From Dactylorhiza incarnata (lineage: Eukaryota > Streptophyta > Magnoliopsida > Asparagales > Orchidaceae), in NCBI GenBank assembly GCA_033032865.1, contig JAWHQI010000201.1, positions 993,501 to 1,057,500 on the forward strand: DNA of 64,000 nt, in the 5' to 3' direction. Under the pieces are notes generated by a model, which did no database searches, was not told the origin of the DNA, and worked only from the letters and a program-made list of their open reading frames with translations. Both the position numbers and the translations under genes were made by a program. Shown here piece after piece: positions 21,372 to 33,627 of this stretch (positions within the stretch are counted from its first letter, which is position 1; each line of letters starts with the position of its first letter).

Positions 21372-24300
21372 TTACAGTCCAGACAAAAGAAGTTTTTCAT
21401 TGTCCATGTCAACATTGTCACCAGAAAAATAAAGTTTTAGACGATGCCCATTAACCTTGAAATCACCCTTATCTGGGTGTGATATCAAAACAGTTCCATA
21501 CGGATAAACTTCCTTTACATTAAAAGGACCTGACCATCTAGATTTTAATTTTCCAGGAAATAAACGTAGACGAGAATTATAAAGTAATACTTGGTCTCCT
21601 GGTTTAAATGTTTTCGGGAGCCTTAAATTTTTATCGTGAAAGCATTTCGTTCGTTCCTTATATAATTTGTTATTTTCATACGCATTGGAGCGCCACTCAT
21701 CGAGTTCGTTGAGTTGGAATTTTCGAAGATCGGCGGTGGAGTGGGGATCAAAATTTAAAAATTTAAGGGCCCAGAAAGCACGATGTTCTAATTCGACCGG
21801 TAAATGGCACGATTTCCCATATACTAACCGATACGGTGTACAACCGATGGCGGTCTTGTACGCTGTTCGGTAAGCCCAAAGAGCATCGTCTAATTTATGT
21901 GACCAGTCTTTACGTGAGGTGGAAACAGTTTTTTCTAAAATACGTTTGATTTCTCTATTCACTACCTCGACCTGGCCGTTAGTTTGGGGGTGGTAAGCAG
22001 TTGAAAGCTTATGTGTAACGCCATATTTTAAAAGTGTTTTTGCAAATTGTGCGTTACAAAAGTGCGAACCCCTGCCACTAACGATGGCTCTAGGAGTACC
22101 GAATCGAGAAAATAATTTTTTTAAGAAAATAATAACGACTCGGGAGTCATTAGTAGGAAGAGCTTGGGCCTCTGCCCATCGAGACACGTAGTCTACCGCA
22201 ACTAAAATGTATTTATTACCATGGCTAGAAGGAAGAGGACCTACAAAATCTATTCCCCAAAGGTCGAAAACTTCGCACTCGAGGAAATAATTTTGCAACA
22301 TTTCATTTTTATTTGAGATATTTCCGGTCCGTTGGCAGCTATCGCACCGTCTCACAAATGATTGGGCATCTTTAAAAAGGCTAGGCCAATAAAAGCCTGC
22401 ACTAAGTACTTTGTGAGCGGTCCGATTGGCTTGATAGTGCCCACCAGTCGGTCCTTCGTGTAAGTGTTTGAAAATATTTTGTCCTTCTTCGAAAGAAACA
22501 CATCTCCTTATTACTTGGTCTGCACAAACTCGAAACAGATACGGGTCCTCCCAAAAATAATTCTTCAGGTCAGAGAAGAATTTCTTCTTTTGCTGATAGG
22601 AAAATTCTTTTGGGAGGACTCGAGCTACTAAGTAGTTGGCGAAGTTTGCAAACCAAGGAGAAGGAGTAGTGTTGATTGATAATAACTTCTCGTCGGGAAA
22701 ATAATCATTAAAAGTTTGTTCATTTAAATCTTCAATAAATGGGTTTTCTAATCGTGAAAGATGGTCTGCGGCCAAATTCTCAGCCCCCTTTTTATCTCGG
22801 ATTTCCAAGTCGAACTCCTGGAGGAGTAAGACCCAGCGAAGTAAGCGTGGTTTGGCATCTGGTTTAGAAAGTAAATATTTGAGGGCCGAGTGGTCCGTAA
22901 AAACAATAATTTTTGAAAGTGTAATATAAGGTCGAAATTTGTCGAATGCAAAAATAACTGCTAATAATTCTTTCTCCGTTGTGGTATAGTTCGCTTGCGC
23001 GGAGGTAAGTGTTTTACTTGCGTAGAAAATAGGGTGGAAGTTTTTAGATATACGTTGACCTAAGACGGCTCCCACCGCAAAGCTACTTGCATCGCACATG
23101 ATTTCGAATGGAAGGTCCCAGATTGGAGCTATCATAATTGGCGCATTTATTAGCTTATTTTTGATTAATTGAAAAGCAGATAAGCATGTATCATCAAAAA
23201 TAAATGGAGTGTCTTTTTCTAAAAGATGAGTGAGTGGTTTGGTAATTTTCGAAAAATCTTTTATAAATCGCCGGTAAAAACCGGCATGTCCTAGAAAGCT
23301 TCTTATGGCCTTAACGTTGGTTGGCGGTGGCAGTTTTTCGATCACTTCTATTTTTGCTTCATCGACCTCAATTCCTCTTGCTGATATCTTATGACCTAAA
23401 ACCAATCCCTCCCGTACCATGAAATGACATTTTTCCCAGTTCAGGGCGAGATTGGTCTCCTCACACCGTTCTAACACTTTTTCTAAATTTTCTAAACAAA
23501 AATCGAAGGAATCACCAAACACGGAAAAGTCGTCCATAAATACCTCCATAATACTTTCTACGTACTTGTCGAAAATGGCCAACATACACCGTTGAAATGT
23601 TGCCGGCGCATTACATAAACCAAACGGCATTCTTCGATAAGCGAAGGTGCCGAAAGGACAAGTAAACGTCGTTTTCTCCTGGTCCTCGGGCGAGATGGGA
23701 ATTTGGAAGTAGCCCGAGAGACCATCGAGAAAACAATAAAAGCTATGGCCGGATAATCGTTCTAAGATTTGATCGATGAATGGCAAGGGGAAATGGTCCT
23801 TGCGGGTGGCGTCGTTCAATTTGCGATAATCAATACACATACGCCACCCAGTCACCATCCGTGTTGGGATTAAGTCATTATTATCATTTAACACTACCGT
23901 GATACCTCCTTTTTTAGGAACTACTTGAACGGGACTTACCCATTTGCTATCTGAAATTGGATAGATAATTCCTGCGTCTAATAATTTCACGACCTCACCC
24001 TTTACTACTTCTTTCATGTTTGGGTTTAATCGGCGTTGAGGTTGGATAGAATTTTGTGAATTATCTTCCATTAGAATTTTGTGCATGCAGAAAGATGGAC
24101 TTATGCCCTTAATATCAGAAATCTGCCAAGCAATTGCTTGGCGGTGTTTTTGTAAAACTTTTAGCAATTTGGCATTTTCAGATCCACTTAAATAGGCCGA
24201 CACTATTACTGGTAACTTAGAGTCTTTTTCTAAAAATTCATATTTTAAATGCTTGGGTAGTTCTTTAAGTTCTAAAGTGGGAGGTTCTTCGTATGAAGAT

Positions 24301-26657
24301 TTGAAAGACTTTTCTTTTTCAAAAGTAATTTCTTCAAAAATTTTTGATTTAATTTGAAAATTTGAGGGGGCGGGAGCAATGGCCATTTTCATTTCTTGTA
24401 ATATTTCAGTGGAGGTGTTTGAAGATGAACAAAAAGAAGAAGAACCAGTTTCAGAAATACAAAAAGAAGGGTCTTCACTTAACACATCTAAGAAAAAACA
24501 CGAATCGTCATTTTCTAGGGTATTTTTCATAGAGGGTGTTATGGAGAAGGTTACTTCATCATCTCCAACTCGGAGGAATAGCTTACCATTACTCACATCA
24601 ATGATGGCACGGGAGGTGGCAAGGAAGGGGCGGCCAAGGATTAGGGGAACCTCGACATCCTCTTCAATGTCCAAAATGACAAAATCCACCGGGAAGATGA
24701 ATTTGTCTACTTTTACGAGCACGTCCTCCACAATTCCCAGCGGATATTTTATCGTCCTATCTGCTAGTTGTATACTCATACGTGTGGGGCTAAGGGTGCC
24801 CACTCCTAACTTTTTAAACAAGGAGAATGGCATTAAGTTGATGCTTGCTCCTAAGTCGGCCAACGCGTTCTTTACAAATAGATCACCAAAGAGGCACGGG
24901 ATAGAAAAACTACCTGGATCGTTAGCCTTTTTCGGTAATTTATTTGTTAGGACGGCGGAACACTTAGCATTTAAAGTTACGTGCGATAGATTTTCTAGCT
25001 TTTTCTTATTAGTTAGAAGATCCTTCAGGTACTTAGCGTACTTGGGCATTTGTGATATCGCTTCATGGAAGGGCAAATTGATGTGTATTTGCTTAAACAT
25101 TTCCAGGAAGCGATGATATTGATCATCTAATTTTTCCTTGTTGAGTTGAGATGGATAAGGCGGGGCGGGGTTGTTTTTGAAAATATGAGGTGGAGTGATA
25201 AAATCTGTTTGAGTGAGTGGTGTTTTTAAAATAGGGGCGGATCTTGCCTCGGGCTCTTCGCTAACCGGACCGGATACTTGCTTTCCACTCCGAAGAGTTA
25301 CAGCTTTCGCTTGCTCTTTCGGGTTGGGCTCGGTGTTAGCGGGAAGAGTCCCGGGCGGTCGCTCGGATATTATTTTGGCGAGCTGCCCGATTTGGTTTTC
25401 TAGATTTTTAACGGATCCGGCTAAGTTCCGGACGGTTGCTTCGTTCGTACTTATATATTTTGAAAACATCTCCTCCAAAGATGGAGGTTTTTGAAAGTTA
25501 ACAAGGGGTGGAGGTGGTGTAAATTCATTTTGTAGAGGCGGGCGAGTTGTGTTTGCAGGATTACTCCAAGAAAAGTTCGGGTGATTACGCAGCGCAGGAT
25601 TATAATTATTCGGTAACTGAAAACCAGGTGCATGAAAATTAGAAGCAGAATAATTATTATAAGCATTTCTATTGCCTACGAAATCAGCTTGTTCGGAGGT
25701 GGCTTTTGCGAATTCCCAAACCTGAGGTGCGGAAGGAGCATTCATTTCGGATATCTTTTTGCTAAGCATTTCCACTTGTAGTGCCAGCTGGGAGACGTTA
25801 TCCACTTCGTACATACCTGCAGGTTTGTTTGGGCGGGATCTTGGCACATTCCACTGATAGGTGTTCATGGCCATATCCTCAAATAATTCAAGAGCGGCTT
25901 CCGGGGTTTTGTTATTTAAGGTGCCACCGGAAGCGGCGTCTATCATTTGCTTAGTATGTTGATTTAGCCCGTTATAAAATGTCTGCACTTGTAACCATAC
26001 AGGCAGAGCGTGATGAGGGCAGCGTCTTAAGAATTCTTTATACCTTTCCCAGGTATCATAAAGCGTTTCAGAATCTATTTGGCAAAAAGAAGAAATATCA
26101 TTTCTAAGCTTAGCAGTTTTCGCAGGTGGAAAATACTTAGTTAGAAATTTTTCAGTTAACTGGGCCCAAGTGGTGATAGAACCTCTAGGTAGAGTTGACA
26201 ACCACTGCTTAGCCTTTGTTCTTAAAGAAAATGGGAAGAGTCTTAGCCTAATTGCATCATCTGTAACACCATTTATTTTGAAGGTGTCACAGATTTCAAG
26301 GAAGCTAGCAATATGTGCATTCGGATCTTCATCTTGTAATCCGTCGAACTGCACGTATTGCTGCACCATGTGAATTATGCTTGGCTTTAGTTCGAAATTA
26401 TTATTATTTATGGCAGGGCGGACTATACTAGTTTCCGTCCCTTCCAGGTTAGGCCTTGCATAATGGGACATAGTCCATTCAGGGGCCGCAACCATGTTGG
26501 GGACTTCATTTTGGTTAGGTTCGCCCATATTGACAACCGACTCTGAATCCTCAGCCAGTTCTTGGAATGTAGGATCTTGAACTTGCGATTTTCTCCGAAG
26601 AGTACGCTCAAGTTCTTGGTCCAAGTCTACAAGTTCTGACGGATTCGCTCGGGTCAT
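21372..26657 (-). CDS. Athila gag-pol polyprotein (1,761 aa)
   Basis: One unbroken frame from ATG at 26,657. Order: gag (retrotransposon gag domain, about residues 100-270, no CCHC knuckle seen), aspartic protease with Athila-style DLGAS (Asp601), reverse transcriptase with [31 protein letters not shown] and catalytic FMDD (1040-1043), RNase H ([35 protein letters not shown]), integrase HHCC finger ([16 protein letters not shown]) and core ([23 protein letters not shown]). The polyprotein would form virus-like particles, copy the RNA and integrate the cDNA. Oddity: where the family has Asp as the second DDE residue, this copy has Gly1528 (SGRGSHF, codon at 22,074-22,076), which should abolish integration. 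Length and openness are otherwise as expected for a recent copy. Confidence 0.93.
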   Translation of the reverse strand: MTRANPSELVDLDQELERTLRRKSQVQDPTFQELAEDSESVVNMGEPNQNEVPNMVAAPEWTMSHYARPNLEGTETSIVRPAINNNNFELKPSIIHMVQQYVQFDGLQDEDPNAHIASFLEICDTFKINGVTDDAIRLRLFPFSLRTKAKQWLSTLPRGSITTWAQLTEKFLTKYFPPAKTAKLRNDISSFCQIDSETLYDTWERYKEFLRRCPHHALPVWLQVQTFYNGLNQHTKQMIDAASGGTLNNKTPEAALELFEDMAMNTYQWNVPRSRPNKPAGMYEVDNVSQLALQVEMLSKKISEMNAPSAPQVWEFAKATSEQADFVGNRNAYNNYSASNFHAPGFQLPNNYNPALRNHPNFSWSNPANTTRPPLQNEFTPPPPLVNFQKPPSLEEMFSKYISTNEATVRNLAGSVKNLENQIGQLAKIISERPPGTLPANTEPNPKEQAKAVTLRSGKQVSGPVSEEPEARSAPILKTPLTQTDFITPPHIFKNNPAPPYPSQLNKEKLDDQYHRFLEMFKQIHINLPFHEAISQMPKYAKYLKDLLTNKKKLENLSHVTLNAKCSAVLTNKLPKKANDPGSFSIPCLFGDLFVKNALADLGASINLMPFSLFKKLGVGTLSPTRMSIQLADRTIKYPLGIVEDVLVKVDKFIFPVDFVILDIEEDVEVPLILGRPFLATSRAIIDVSNGKLFLRVGDDEVTFSITPSMKNTLENDDSCFFLDVLSEDPSFCISETGSSSFCSSSNTSTEILQEMKMAIAPAPSNFQIKSKIFEEITFEKEKSFKSSYEEPPTLELKELPKHLKYEFLEKDSKLPVIVSAYLSGSENAKLLKVLQKHRQAIAWQISDIKGISPSFCMHKILMEDNSQNSIQPQRRLNPNMKEVVKGEVVKLLDAGIIYPISDSKWVSPVQVVPKKGGITVVLNDNNDLIPTRMVTGWRMCIDYRKLNDATRKDHFPLPFIDQILERLSGHSFYCFLDGLSGYFQIPISPEDQEKTTFTCPFGTFAYRRMPFGLCNAPATFQRCMLAIFDKYVESIMEVFMDDFSVFGDSFDFCLENLEKVLERCEETNLALNWEKCHFMVREGLVLGHKISARGIEVDEAKIEVIEKLPPPTNVKAIRSFLGHAGFYRRFIKDFSKITKPLTHLLEKDTPFIFDDTCLSAFQLIKNKLINAPIMIAPIWDLPFEIMCDASSFAVGAVLGQRISKNFHPIFYASKTLTSAQANYTTTEKELLAVIFAFDKFRPYITLSKIIVFTDHSALKYLLSKPDAKPRLLRWVLLLQEFDLEIRDKKGAENLAADHLSRLENPFIEDLNEQTFNDYFPDEKLLSINTTPSPWFANFANYLVARVLPKEFSYQQKKKFFSDLKNYFWEDPYLFRVCADQVIRRCVSFEEGQNIFKHLHEGPTGGHYQANRTAHKVLSAGFYWPSLFKDAQSFVRRCDSCQRTGNISNKNEMLQNYFLECEVFDLWGIDFVGPLPSSHGNKYILVAVDYVSRWAEAQALPTNDSRVVIIFLKKLFSRFGTPRAIVSGRGSHFCNAQFAKTLLKYGVTHKLSTAYHPQTNGQVEVVNREIKRILEKTVSTSRKDWSHKLDDALWAYRTAYKTAIGCTPYRLVYGKSCHLPVELEHRAFWALKFLNFDPHSTADLRKFQLNELDEWRSNAYENNKLYKERTKCFHDKNLRLPKTFKPGDQVLLYNSRLRLFPGKLKSRWSGPFNVKEVYPYGTVLISHPDKGDFKVNGHRLKLYFSGDNVDMDNEKLLLSGL

Positions 26658-26818
26658 AAGCTAGAAAGAGAGAAGGGAAAATAAGATTGAGAAATTCGAA
26701 AAAGGTCTCTCTCTTTTTTTTTTTTTTTAATTTTGTTTTTTTTTTTCAAGAAAGAGGAGAAAAAAAAGGTGATAAAAGTAATAGATTCGTTCTTTCAAAA
26801 TATCAACAAAATGCGAGT
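26658..26818 (-). other. Athila 5' leader
   Basis: Non-coding stretch between primer site and gag ATG with two long A/T homopolymer runs (about 26,712-26,727 and 26,738-26,747). Confidence 0.7.
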
Positions 26819-26835
26819 CCCCGGCAACGGCGCCA
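26819..26835 (-). other. Primer-binding site of Athila (tRNA-Asp)
   Basis: Minus-strand TGGCGCCGTTGCCGGGG, six bases after the 5' LTR, identical to the TRG site. Confidence 0.88.
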
Positions 26836-27866
26836 AAAACTTGGTGATTAAAATTCCGCTTGCACGAAATAAAATCCGAACTAACAATCCGAGAAGGCAA
26901 GTATACCTATCGAACTGTAGTATAGGAACGCAAGTGTCGTATTAAAATCCGAGAACCGTTGATTACTTATACTCAAACGAATTACTATTATTTTATCTTA
27001 ATAATTTTTTTTGGATGGTTTTGTCTGCTAGGTTAAAATAAAAGTTGGATATAAGTACGACTAAACGATGATTAAGAAATAGCACTCGATCTTGACTTAC
27101 TTCGGCCTAAGTTGATCAAAATTCAAAAGCAAACTTAAAACTTAATAAAGTAAGGGCAGCTTGACCGTGGGGGTTCCTATAGTTTGAACATGCTTCTCTC
27201 GAAGATATGCCCATCTGAGTTTAGGAAAATCCGACCGAACTCTCGTCCCGTATTCGAATACCTAAAACTCGCTTTAAGTGGTGAACCCCGCTATTGGGTT
27301 TTACTCCAATCCAGGAGATTTACGTCATTCTCTCTCGAGAAATGTGTGTAACTCTCTTTACTCTTAAGGGCTCACTTCAGACTATCGGCCTCTCGGCTAG
27401 CCAAGAATGAAAGCAAAGGTGGGGATTATACATCGATAATATAGCTCCACTCAATTTTAATTAAGAGTAAATCTAAGGCCCAAACTTTAGAAAGTGAAAG
27501 AAGACTAAAGGATCATAACTTGATCAACTCATCCTCAGATCATCAAGATCGAGTACTATGAGGATTTAGTTACTCATGGTGGAGGGGTAGGAGAGAGAAA
27601 TGATGAAGATTTTAAGAGAACAAAAGCATACCATTTTTATTAAATAAAAGTTCAACTGAGATTACAATTGCATAGAAAGGCTACTATAAAAGGAAATTAC
27701 AAAGACATTACAACATTCATATGAAAACTAGAAAAGGAAATGCATTGAAATAAGAGAGAGAGAGAGAGAAAGAGAATAAAATGACATGGAAAACACTGAA
27801 AATAGAGTAGTAGCACTAGTTCTCTCTCCCAAAAACTGAATGAGGAAAGCTTGGAGGTCATTTCAA

Positions 27867-27872
27867 TTTATA
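27867..27872 (-). promoter_or_regulatory. TATA box of Athila 5' LTR
   Basis: Minus-strand TATAAA in TTCTATAAATTG, about 18 bp after the palindrome array. Confidence 0.68.
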
Positions 27873-27888
27873 GAATTTTTTCTGCCTC

Positions 27889-28367
27889 GGTCACGCCCTC
27901 AGTCACGCCCGTGACTAAGGGCGTGACATTGTTTAATCAATTCTGCGGCTTGGATCAGGTTCGGCGCACGATTCTGACGCGATTTGATGGGTCACGCCCT
28001 AGGTCACGCCCGTGACTGAGGGCGTGACCATTTCGGTGGTTAGCTCGGGTCATGGGCGCTGGCGGCGATCATGGGCGCTGGCGGCTGGCTGACGTGGCAG
28101 TCACGGGCGTGACTGGAAGCACGCCCGTGTAACAGTGGCGTGACCAATTCGGTGGTCAGCTGGTCGAATCTGAGTTGTTCACGGGCTGGTCACGGGCGTG
28201 GCTTGCGTGTCACGGGCGTGACTTGTGTGTCACGGGCGTGACTTGTGTGTCACGGCCGTGTACTTTGGGCGTGTCTGACCAGATCTTCTGAATTATGTTG
28301 GCAGCAGCTTAACTGGAAACAGCAACTTACACGCCCTAGGTCACGCCCGTGACTGAGGGCGTGACTT
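27889..28367. repeat. GTCACGCCC palindrome array in Athila 5' LTR
   Basis: Copy of the array at 18,981-19,459, no base change noticed. Confidence 0.9.
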
Positions 28368-28529
28368 AGGAAATTTTGCATTTTTGACCTGAAAATTCAG
28401 AAAACTTAAGTTAGCACTAAAAATAGGAAAATGAACCAAAATTGCATTTAGGTAAGCAACAATAAGCAAAAAGTAAGAGTAAATATCCTAAAAATAACCT
28501 AATTAAACTAACTAGATTTAGCATTATCA

Positions 28530-28749
28530 GTCTCGGAATTCACCCCAGTCAGGTTTGTTAGACTCGTGAAGCCTATACGAGTTCAACGAAACTGTCCGCC
28601 CTTGATTCCGGTGAGAATCGACGAAATTATAATGTGGTCTGCGAATAGCATATTTATCCAGAGTGGTGAAATAGGCGAAACAACCACTCAATCGACCACA
28701 ATCAGTCTTGTTAGACTCGTAATAATCGTACGAGTTCAACGAATCTATC
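28530..28749 (+). repeat. LARD 3' LTR, segment 2
   Basis: Starts with the second GTCTC copy and ends with CTATC, the copia-B target duplication. Collinear with about 9,698-9,890 of the 5' LTR. Confidence 0.92.
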
Positions 28750-28908
28750 TGTTGGAACATGGTCTTCCGCATCTCCTAGGTTTGAGAATAACAAAACCTA
28801 TGTGTATTTGATCTTGTGTGTTTAAGTGTGCAGGATAACAAAGTCCACATGACTCAAGGATTACATAAGAAGGTTGCCCCCAAAGTTGAGCCATCAAATC
28901 CAAATCTT

Positions 28909-29475
28909 CCACTAGCGCCGGCGGTAGCACTAGCGCAAGCGCTAGCTGTTGTTCGACGAACTGTTAGCGGCTAAGTCTATTCGTCGAATGTTCTCATGAA
29001 CTCCCGACGAGTATCAGCGAACGCAGACAGAAGTCAAAAATGCAGACTTGTGAAGGAAATTGTGCTGCTAAGTCAATTCGTCGAATGTTCTCGAGAACTC
29101 CCAACGAATTCCGACGAATGAAAACAGAAGACAGTACTCCCACTAGCGCTGGCGGTAGCACTTAGCGCCTGGCGCTAGCGATGATAGCGCAATTCCGGGA
29201 GCACATATTGAAGGAGATAGCGCCCGACGGTAGCCGATAGGGCAGGCGGTAGCGACGCACATAGAAGGCAAGGGAGAATTGTTTCCTCGGATTGAAGATT
29301 CTGCCGTGCAAAACATGTCCTAATTTGGGATAGCGTCGGCGGTAGCTGATAGCGCCGGCGATAGCGCAAAGCAATAGAGGAAGGCGGTCGGCTTGCTTAA
29401 AATGAAGGATTCTCACGCGGAGAATATTTCCTAAACTGGGATAGCGCCGGCGGTAGCGATAGCGCAGGCGCTAGC
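28909..29475. repeat. Array of CTAGCGC/GCGCTAG and TTCGTCGAA words in copia-B 5' LTR
   Basis: Over 15 copies of TAGCGC, GCGCTAG or GGCGGTAGC, many as inverted pairs (CTAGCGCAAGCGCTAG at 28,930; TAGCGATAGCGCAGGCGCTAG at 29,455), interspersed with TTCGWCGAA words (29,000-29,120). It ends about 9 bp before the TATA box. Confidence 0.85.
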
Positions 29476-29483
29476 TCCAAGGC

Positions 29484-29491
29484 TATAAAAA
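29484..29491 (+). promoter_or_regulatory. TATA box of copia-B 5' LTR
   Basis: TATAAAAA in AAGGCTATAAAAAGGACC, a strong plant TATA context, 9 bp after GCGCTAG. Confidence 0.75.
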
Positions 29492-30207
29492 GGACCCCTT
29501 GGATCCGTCTTCTTCATCCTCTTGTGATCCAGTATTCTAGGGCTTCGTGCCACAACAGAGAGAGGAAGGTTCAGAGAGATACTCCCACAAATCCATAAAG
29601 GCTTAAGGAGATCCGTGGAGAAGATTTCAACATGCGTCATCATCGTGATGAAAGATCGCATCGACTACGATCATACTCTGCGTCTTCGTCTACATCTCCA
29701 AGAGATCCACATAGAGGGAGTTTTATATTATTGTCTTTTCATTTCATATCTTTTCTGCAAATGTTTAGTGAATTCGCCTCGTGTTGGCGACTAGGTCTGG
29801 GTAGGACTTAGGGCAGAAATTCGCCTCGTGTTGGCGACTAGGTCTCGTCTGTAGGTCTAGGGGGTGCTCGAGGCCATATCCGGGGAAGGGTTGGCTAGAG
29901 CGGCTTGAGGCCGTATCCGGGGAAGGATCGGCTAAATCCAACCGGTTCGTGGGGATACGAGACGGTATAGAAAACAAAAAGAGTCTTTCTATTAGCTTTG
30001 ATTTCTAGCTTCAATAAGAGATCAAGTTTTGTAATCATGCTTCTCAAGTTAATAAAATCATGTCTTTACTTTTGCTTCACTTGATTTATCTTGATCTTCT
30101 CTAGTTTAATAATCAAAGCTTTTTCAAAGTTATTCAAAATATATTATAAGTTTTTAAAACCCTTATTCACCCCCCCCCCCTCTAAGGGCGCCTACCGATC
30201 CAACAAG

Positions 30208-30220
30208 TGGTATCAGAGCC
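30208..30220 (+). other. Primer-binding site of copia-B (tRNA-iMet)
   Basis: TGGTATCAGAGCC, 2 bases after the 5' LTR. Confidence 0.92.
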
Positions 30221-30254
30221 AGGTTATTCCAAATCGGCTTAACAACCGGGAATA

Positions 30255-31745
30255 ATGGCGTCTCATGATCTCGCTTCTACTAGTGGGGTAAATTTTTATG
30301 ATGAAGAAAAATCTCCTAAACCACCTTTATTCGAAGGGAGAAATTATGAAGGGTGGAAATTATTAATGGAAAAGTTTATTAAAAGTTTAGATATCAATTC
30401 ATGGGATATAGCAATAGTTAGACCAGCGGACAAATCAAATAAACAAGAGCGTCACCTAAATGCAAAAGCTATGCATTATATTTTTTGTGCTTTATCCCAA
30501 GATATTTTCAAATTAATATATTATTTTTCTAGTGCATACAAAGTATGGAAATTTCTTGAAGAAATGTATGATTCTCCTTCTACAGGTATGGAACAATTGT
30601 AAGAACCGAAGAATATGCAAGCTTGCACAAGTCTTCAAGAATGCTCCTCTCATGACGGATCAATGGAGCACACATCTAATGGAAGAGAAGAAGAAGTATT
30701 GTGTTCGGAAGAGGAGTGCCAAAAAGATGTCAAAGAAACGATACGTTCAAATCATGCCTCTCCCGAAAGCAATGTAAGGAAATCAAATTCTATCTTTTGT
30801 ACTTCTATCTCTTCATTACAATTGCTTCAAACTATAAAGCGCAAAATTAAGAAATTAAAAAATGCTAATAAACATTTGCGCTTAGAAAATAAAAATTTAA
30901 AGGCAAAAATTAATAAAAAATCAAATTCTAATTTATCTAGTTCTACACATGGCTCCTTAGTTGAAAACACCACAACTTGTGTAGAATATAATGAATTAAA
31001 AGAAAAGCACAAGAAACTTGAAAAGGATTTTATTTTAGTAAAAGAACAAAATGAAAAATTATGTTTAGAAAAATCATCTTTGATAAATGATTGTGCTAAG
31101 TGCAAAGACTATAAAATTGAAATTAAAGAGATGGATGAAACATTTGATGAATATAGAAATAACTAACAAGATCATATAGATTCAATTGTTTCAACTCTTA
31201 AAAATAGCACAATCGCTTATAATAAAGCTAGACATAATTTTAAAATTAAGAATAATGAATTAGAAGCTAAAATCAACTTGCTTAAGGAAATCATAAAGAA
31301 AAATTCTCAAAACATACACTCTCAATATAAAGCAAAATTCAAAAGCAAGTTGAATATGATTTCTCAAAACGTGAATAAGCTAAACTATGGAAATAATAAA
31401 CATCAAAAGATTGTAAATGAAATTCCAAAACACTATCATTATCATCATTTACAACATCAATCTTCTCCCAACTTAAAATTAAACGCAAACAAATTTCCTT
31501 TAAATGATAAATTCAAAAGTCATTTTTATCCAAACATACAAGAAAAGGACTATGGAAATTTGAAAAATAAAAATAATATTAAACCTAAGTATGAGTGGAG
31601 ACCCAAAATTAAAGATGAAACATTAACTCCACTTGAAAGGGTCCATTCGTACCTGTCTCCCCAAAAGCCATCTCGCTATATTTGGGTACCCAAAGGAACC
31701 ATCCCTCATGGTCCCCTTTGGATACCTAAAACTCTTATTCATTAG
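30255..31745 (+). pseudogene. copia-B gag-like frame with internal deletion and two in-frame stops
   Basis: One reading frame from ATG 30,255 to the stop at 31,743-31,745, interrupted only by TAA at 30,600 and TAA at 31,164. The N-terminus (FEGRNYEGWKLLMEKFIK) is copia gag. The middle of the UBN2-type gag domain and the CCHC zinc knuckle are missing, and the frame jumps to a long charged coiled coil (YNELKEKHKKLEKDF, MDETFDEYRNN) and ends with YIWVPKGTIPHGPLW, the region that precedes protease in SIRE elements. The coiled-coil part is homologous to copia-A gag at 43,114-42,791. Maintenance of frame over 1.5 kb suggests the shortened gag was once translated. Confidence 0.75.
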
Positions 31746-32493
31746 TATCCAATCATTTGCATGAAGTAGAAATCAACTCAAAATAAAATATCAATTCTCT
31801 ACTTCATTATATGCTTAATTTCTTGTTTGCTCTCTCTTTTTTTTTCTTTGAGCCATCATGATATGATCACTTATATAACTTGTGATATGACTCTCACATA
31901 TTAAACCAAAATTCATAAACAAATCAAATTGAATAAAGTTGAATAAAAAGTCATATCATCTCTCAAGTGATCTACTTATCTTTTTATTTCTATCCTTCTA
32001 AATCCATTTCCTACAAGTCTTATAAAATTTGAAAAACTAAATTTGTTATATGATATTATCAAGACTAAATGAAATAAGTGTCAAAATGGATTTAAAAGGT
32101 GTATTTTAGGGGTATTAGGCTAAATTTATAAAATGCGCAAGTTTTGCTTAGGTAGTTAATATATTTGCGTCATTTTCAATTACCCCAAGTATATTTGATC
32201 ATAATCATTTTTAAATCGGAATTGAAAAATTGCATGAATATTATTTCACTTATTTATGATCATTTCACTCATGCATATGTTGTGCAAAACTCAATAATTA
32301 AGGTTTAATAAATATGAAACTCTAATGAAGATGAAACTCATGTACTAATTTTAACTTCCGCAACTTTTTGCGATTTCTTCTCGTCTCTTCACTTCATTAA
32401 ACAGGTCTTACATTGCACAAACATAATTAAGAAAAATCAGAAGCAAAATTAAAGAAAATCTAGGCTATATGATCAAAATATGCACTCTCTGTG

Positions 32494-32531
32494 AGCTAAC
32501 GCAGGCACTAGTACCTAACGCCGGCGCTAGC
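32494..32531. repeat. Internal copy of the copia-B LTR word
   Basis: GAGCTAACGCAGGCACTAG and AACGCCGGCGCTAGCTC form a loose inverted pair. It is the same GCGCTAG word as in the LTR array, alone in AT-rich sequence. Confidence 0.6.
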
Positions 32532-33390
32532 TCAAATGTCCGTTATTCTGTAATTTTAAAATTCTGAAAAATCACTAAAAATATATTATTTTATATGTAC
32601 TACTCATTTTTGCATCTATGCCTATAATTGATTTTTGAAAAATTAAAATATAAAATTACAAAAGCCAAATTACAAAAATATTTTTTGTTATTTGTTTTAA
32701 TTCTATTCCTATATGCAAAAAATCAAATACAAAAATATAAAAAAAAACAAGTATCAAAAATTATTATTTTGAACTTAACTTTTCGATTTACATGTATCTT
32801 GCGAAAGGGTGATTTGGGCTATCATCCCATCCTATCACCTAGTGCCGGGCGAACCTCTCACAAGGTAGTCCTTGGGAAGTCCAATATCAATCTTATGAGT
32901 TCAAACTTTAAATTATAAAAAAAAAACTGTATGGACATCATTGAGAAAATCAAGCATGATTTGATCTATTATTTAGAACTTCTATAATGTTGCAATTTAT
33001 CTTTTCAAACTACTTTGAACATTGCTTTCATCATGCTTTGATACATCTATTAATATGTGCATCAATTATATTGTGAAAGTTGTGTAGAACTATGCGTAGC
33101 ATGCCTCTAAGTATGAGTAAATATTTTATGTTTGATAATGATCTTTATTCACTCACTTATTTTGGCATTGTCTACATTTGTGTTTAATCTAAGAATGCTT
33201 GTGTATGTTTTGTATTAGTACAATGAATTAAAATTGCACAAGTATCTTACCTACACTCCTTTACTTGCACTTTTAAAAATTAAGAAAAGTGGTTATCTTT
33301 CTCATAAATTATATTGGTTTGCATAACAAGTGTATTCGGAGACCTTTGTACAAAACAAAAATCATAAAATAAAGTGACAAAGATAACTCC

Positions 33391-33445
33391 ACCAAGCACT
33401 ACTTGAACCTCCTGATAAGTCTTAATAAGCGTTGTGAGGTTGAGC
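33391..33445 (+). repeat. Twin hairpin, copy 1 (copia-B)
   Basis: Stem AACCTC (33,406-33,411) with GAGGTT (33,436-33,441), loop CTGATAAGTCTTAATAAGC-like. Flanked by CCAAGCACTACTT and GCACCTTGG as in copy 2. Confidence 0.65.
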
Positions 33446-33566
33446 ACCTTGGAAAGAATAATAAAGTATCTTGTGCAAACCATAACTTTCTTTCAAAATA
33501 AAAACCACTTATTCTTAAGTACACCGGATCACTAGTCTCAACATTACAAATAAAATATGTGATCCC

Positions 33567-33627
33567 CCAAGCACTACTTTGCACCCTGATAAGTCCTAAT
33601 GAGCATTGTGTGTGCAAAGCACCTTGG
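33567..33627 (+). repeat. Twin hairpin, copy 2 (copia-B)
   Basis: Same flanks and loop (CTGATAAGTCCTAATGAGC) but a different stem: CTTTGCAC (33,577-33,584) with GTGCAAAG (33,612-33,619). Outer CCAAG/CTTGG can also pair. Confidence 0.7.

Larger units (their letters stand above)
17934..28529 (-). mobile_element. Athila (Ty3/gypsy) element, nearly intact
   Basis: Two 1,688-bp LTRs (17,934-19,621 and 26,842-28,529) start TGGTGATTAA and end TTATCA. The target duplication is GTCTC on both sides. On the minus strand the order is LTR, tRNA-Asp primer site, a single 1,761-codon gag-pol frame, PPT, LTR. I saw only one base difference between the LTRs (AATAACAC against AATAGCAC), so this is the youngest insertion in the window. 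There is no env-like ORF after pol. The integrase has a catalytic substitution (see polyprotein). Confidence 0.95.
26842..28529 (-). repeat. Athila 5' LTR (1,688 bp)
   Basis: Same length as the other LTR, with one base difference noticed. It drives the element. Array at 27,889-28,367, TATA at 27,867-27,872. Confidence 0.95.
28750..30205 (+). repeat. copia-B 5' LTR (1,456 bp)
   Basis: Contains a palindrome array (28,909-29,475), TATA (29,484-29,491), a C-run near its end (about 30,170-30,180) as in other SIRE LTRs, and repeated GTGTTGGCGACTAGGTCT units near 29,780-29,850. Confidence 0.92.

Noticed and set aside
24379..25116. 245-residue ORF on the plus strand
   Set aside because: Antisense shadow of the Athila polyprotein (protease region), with no domain and no promoter.
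30171..30180. Long C-run as an assembly error
   Set aside because: C-runs at the same place in both copia-B LTRs and in the copia-C LTR are typical of SIRE LTR ends, though exact lengths may be inaccurate.
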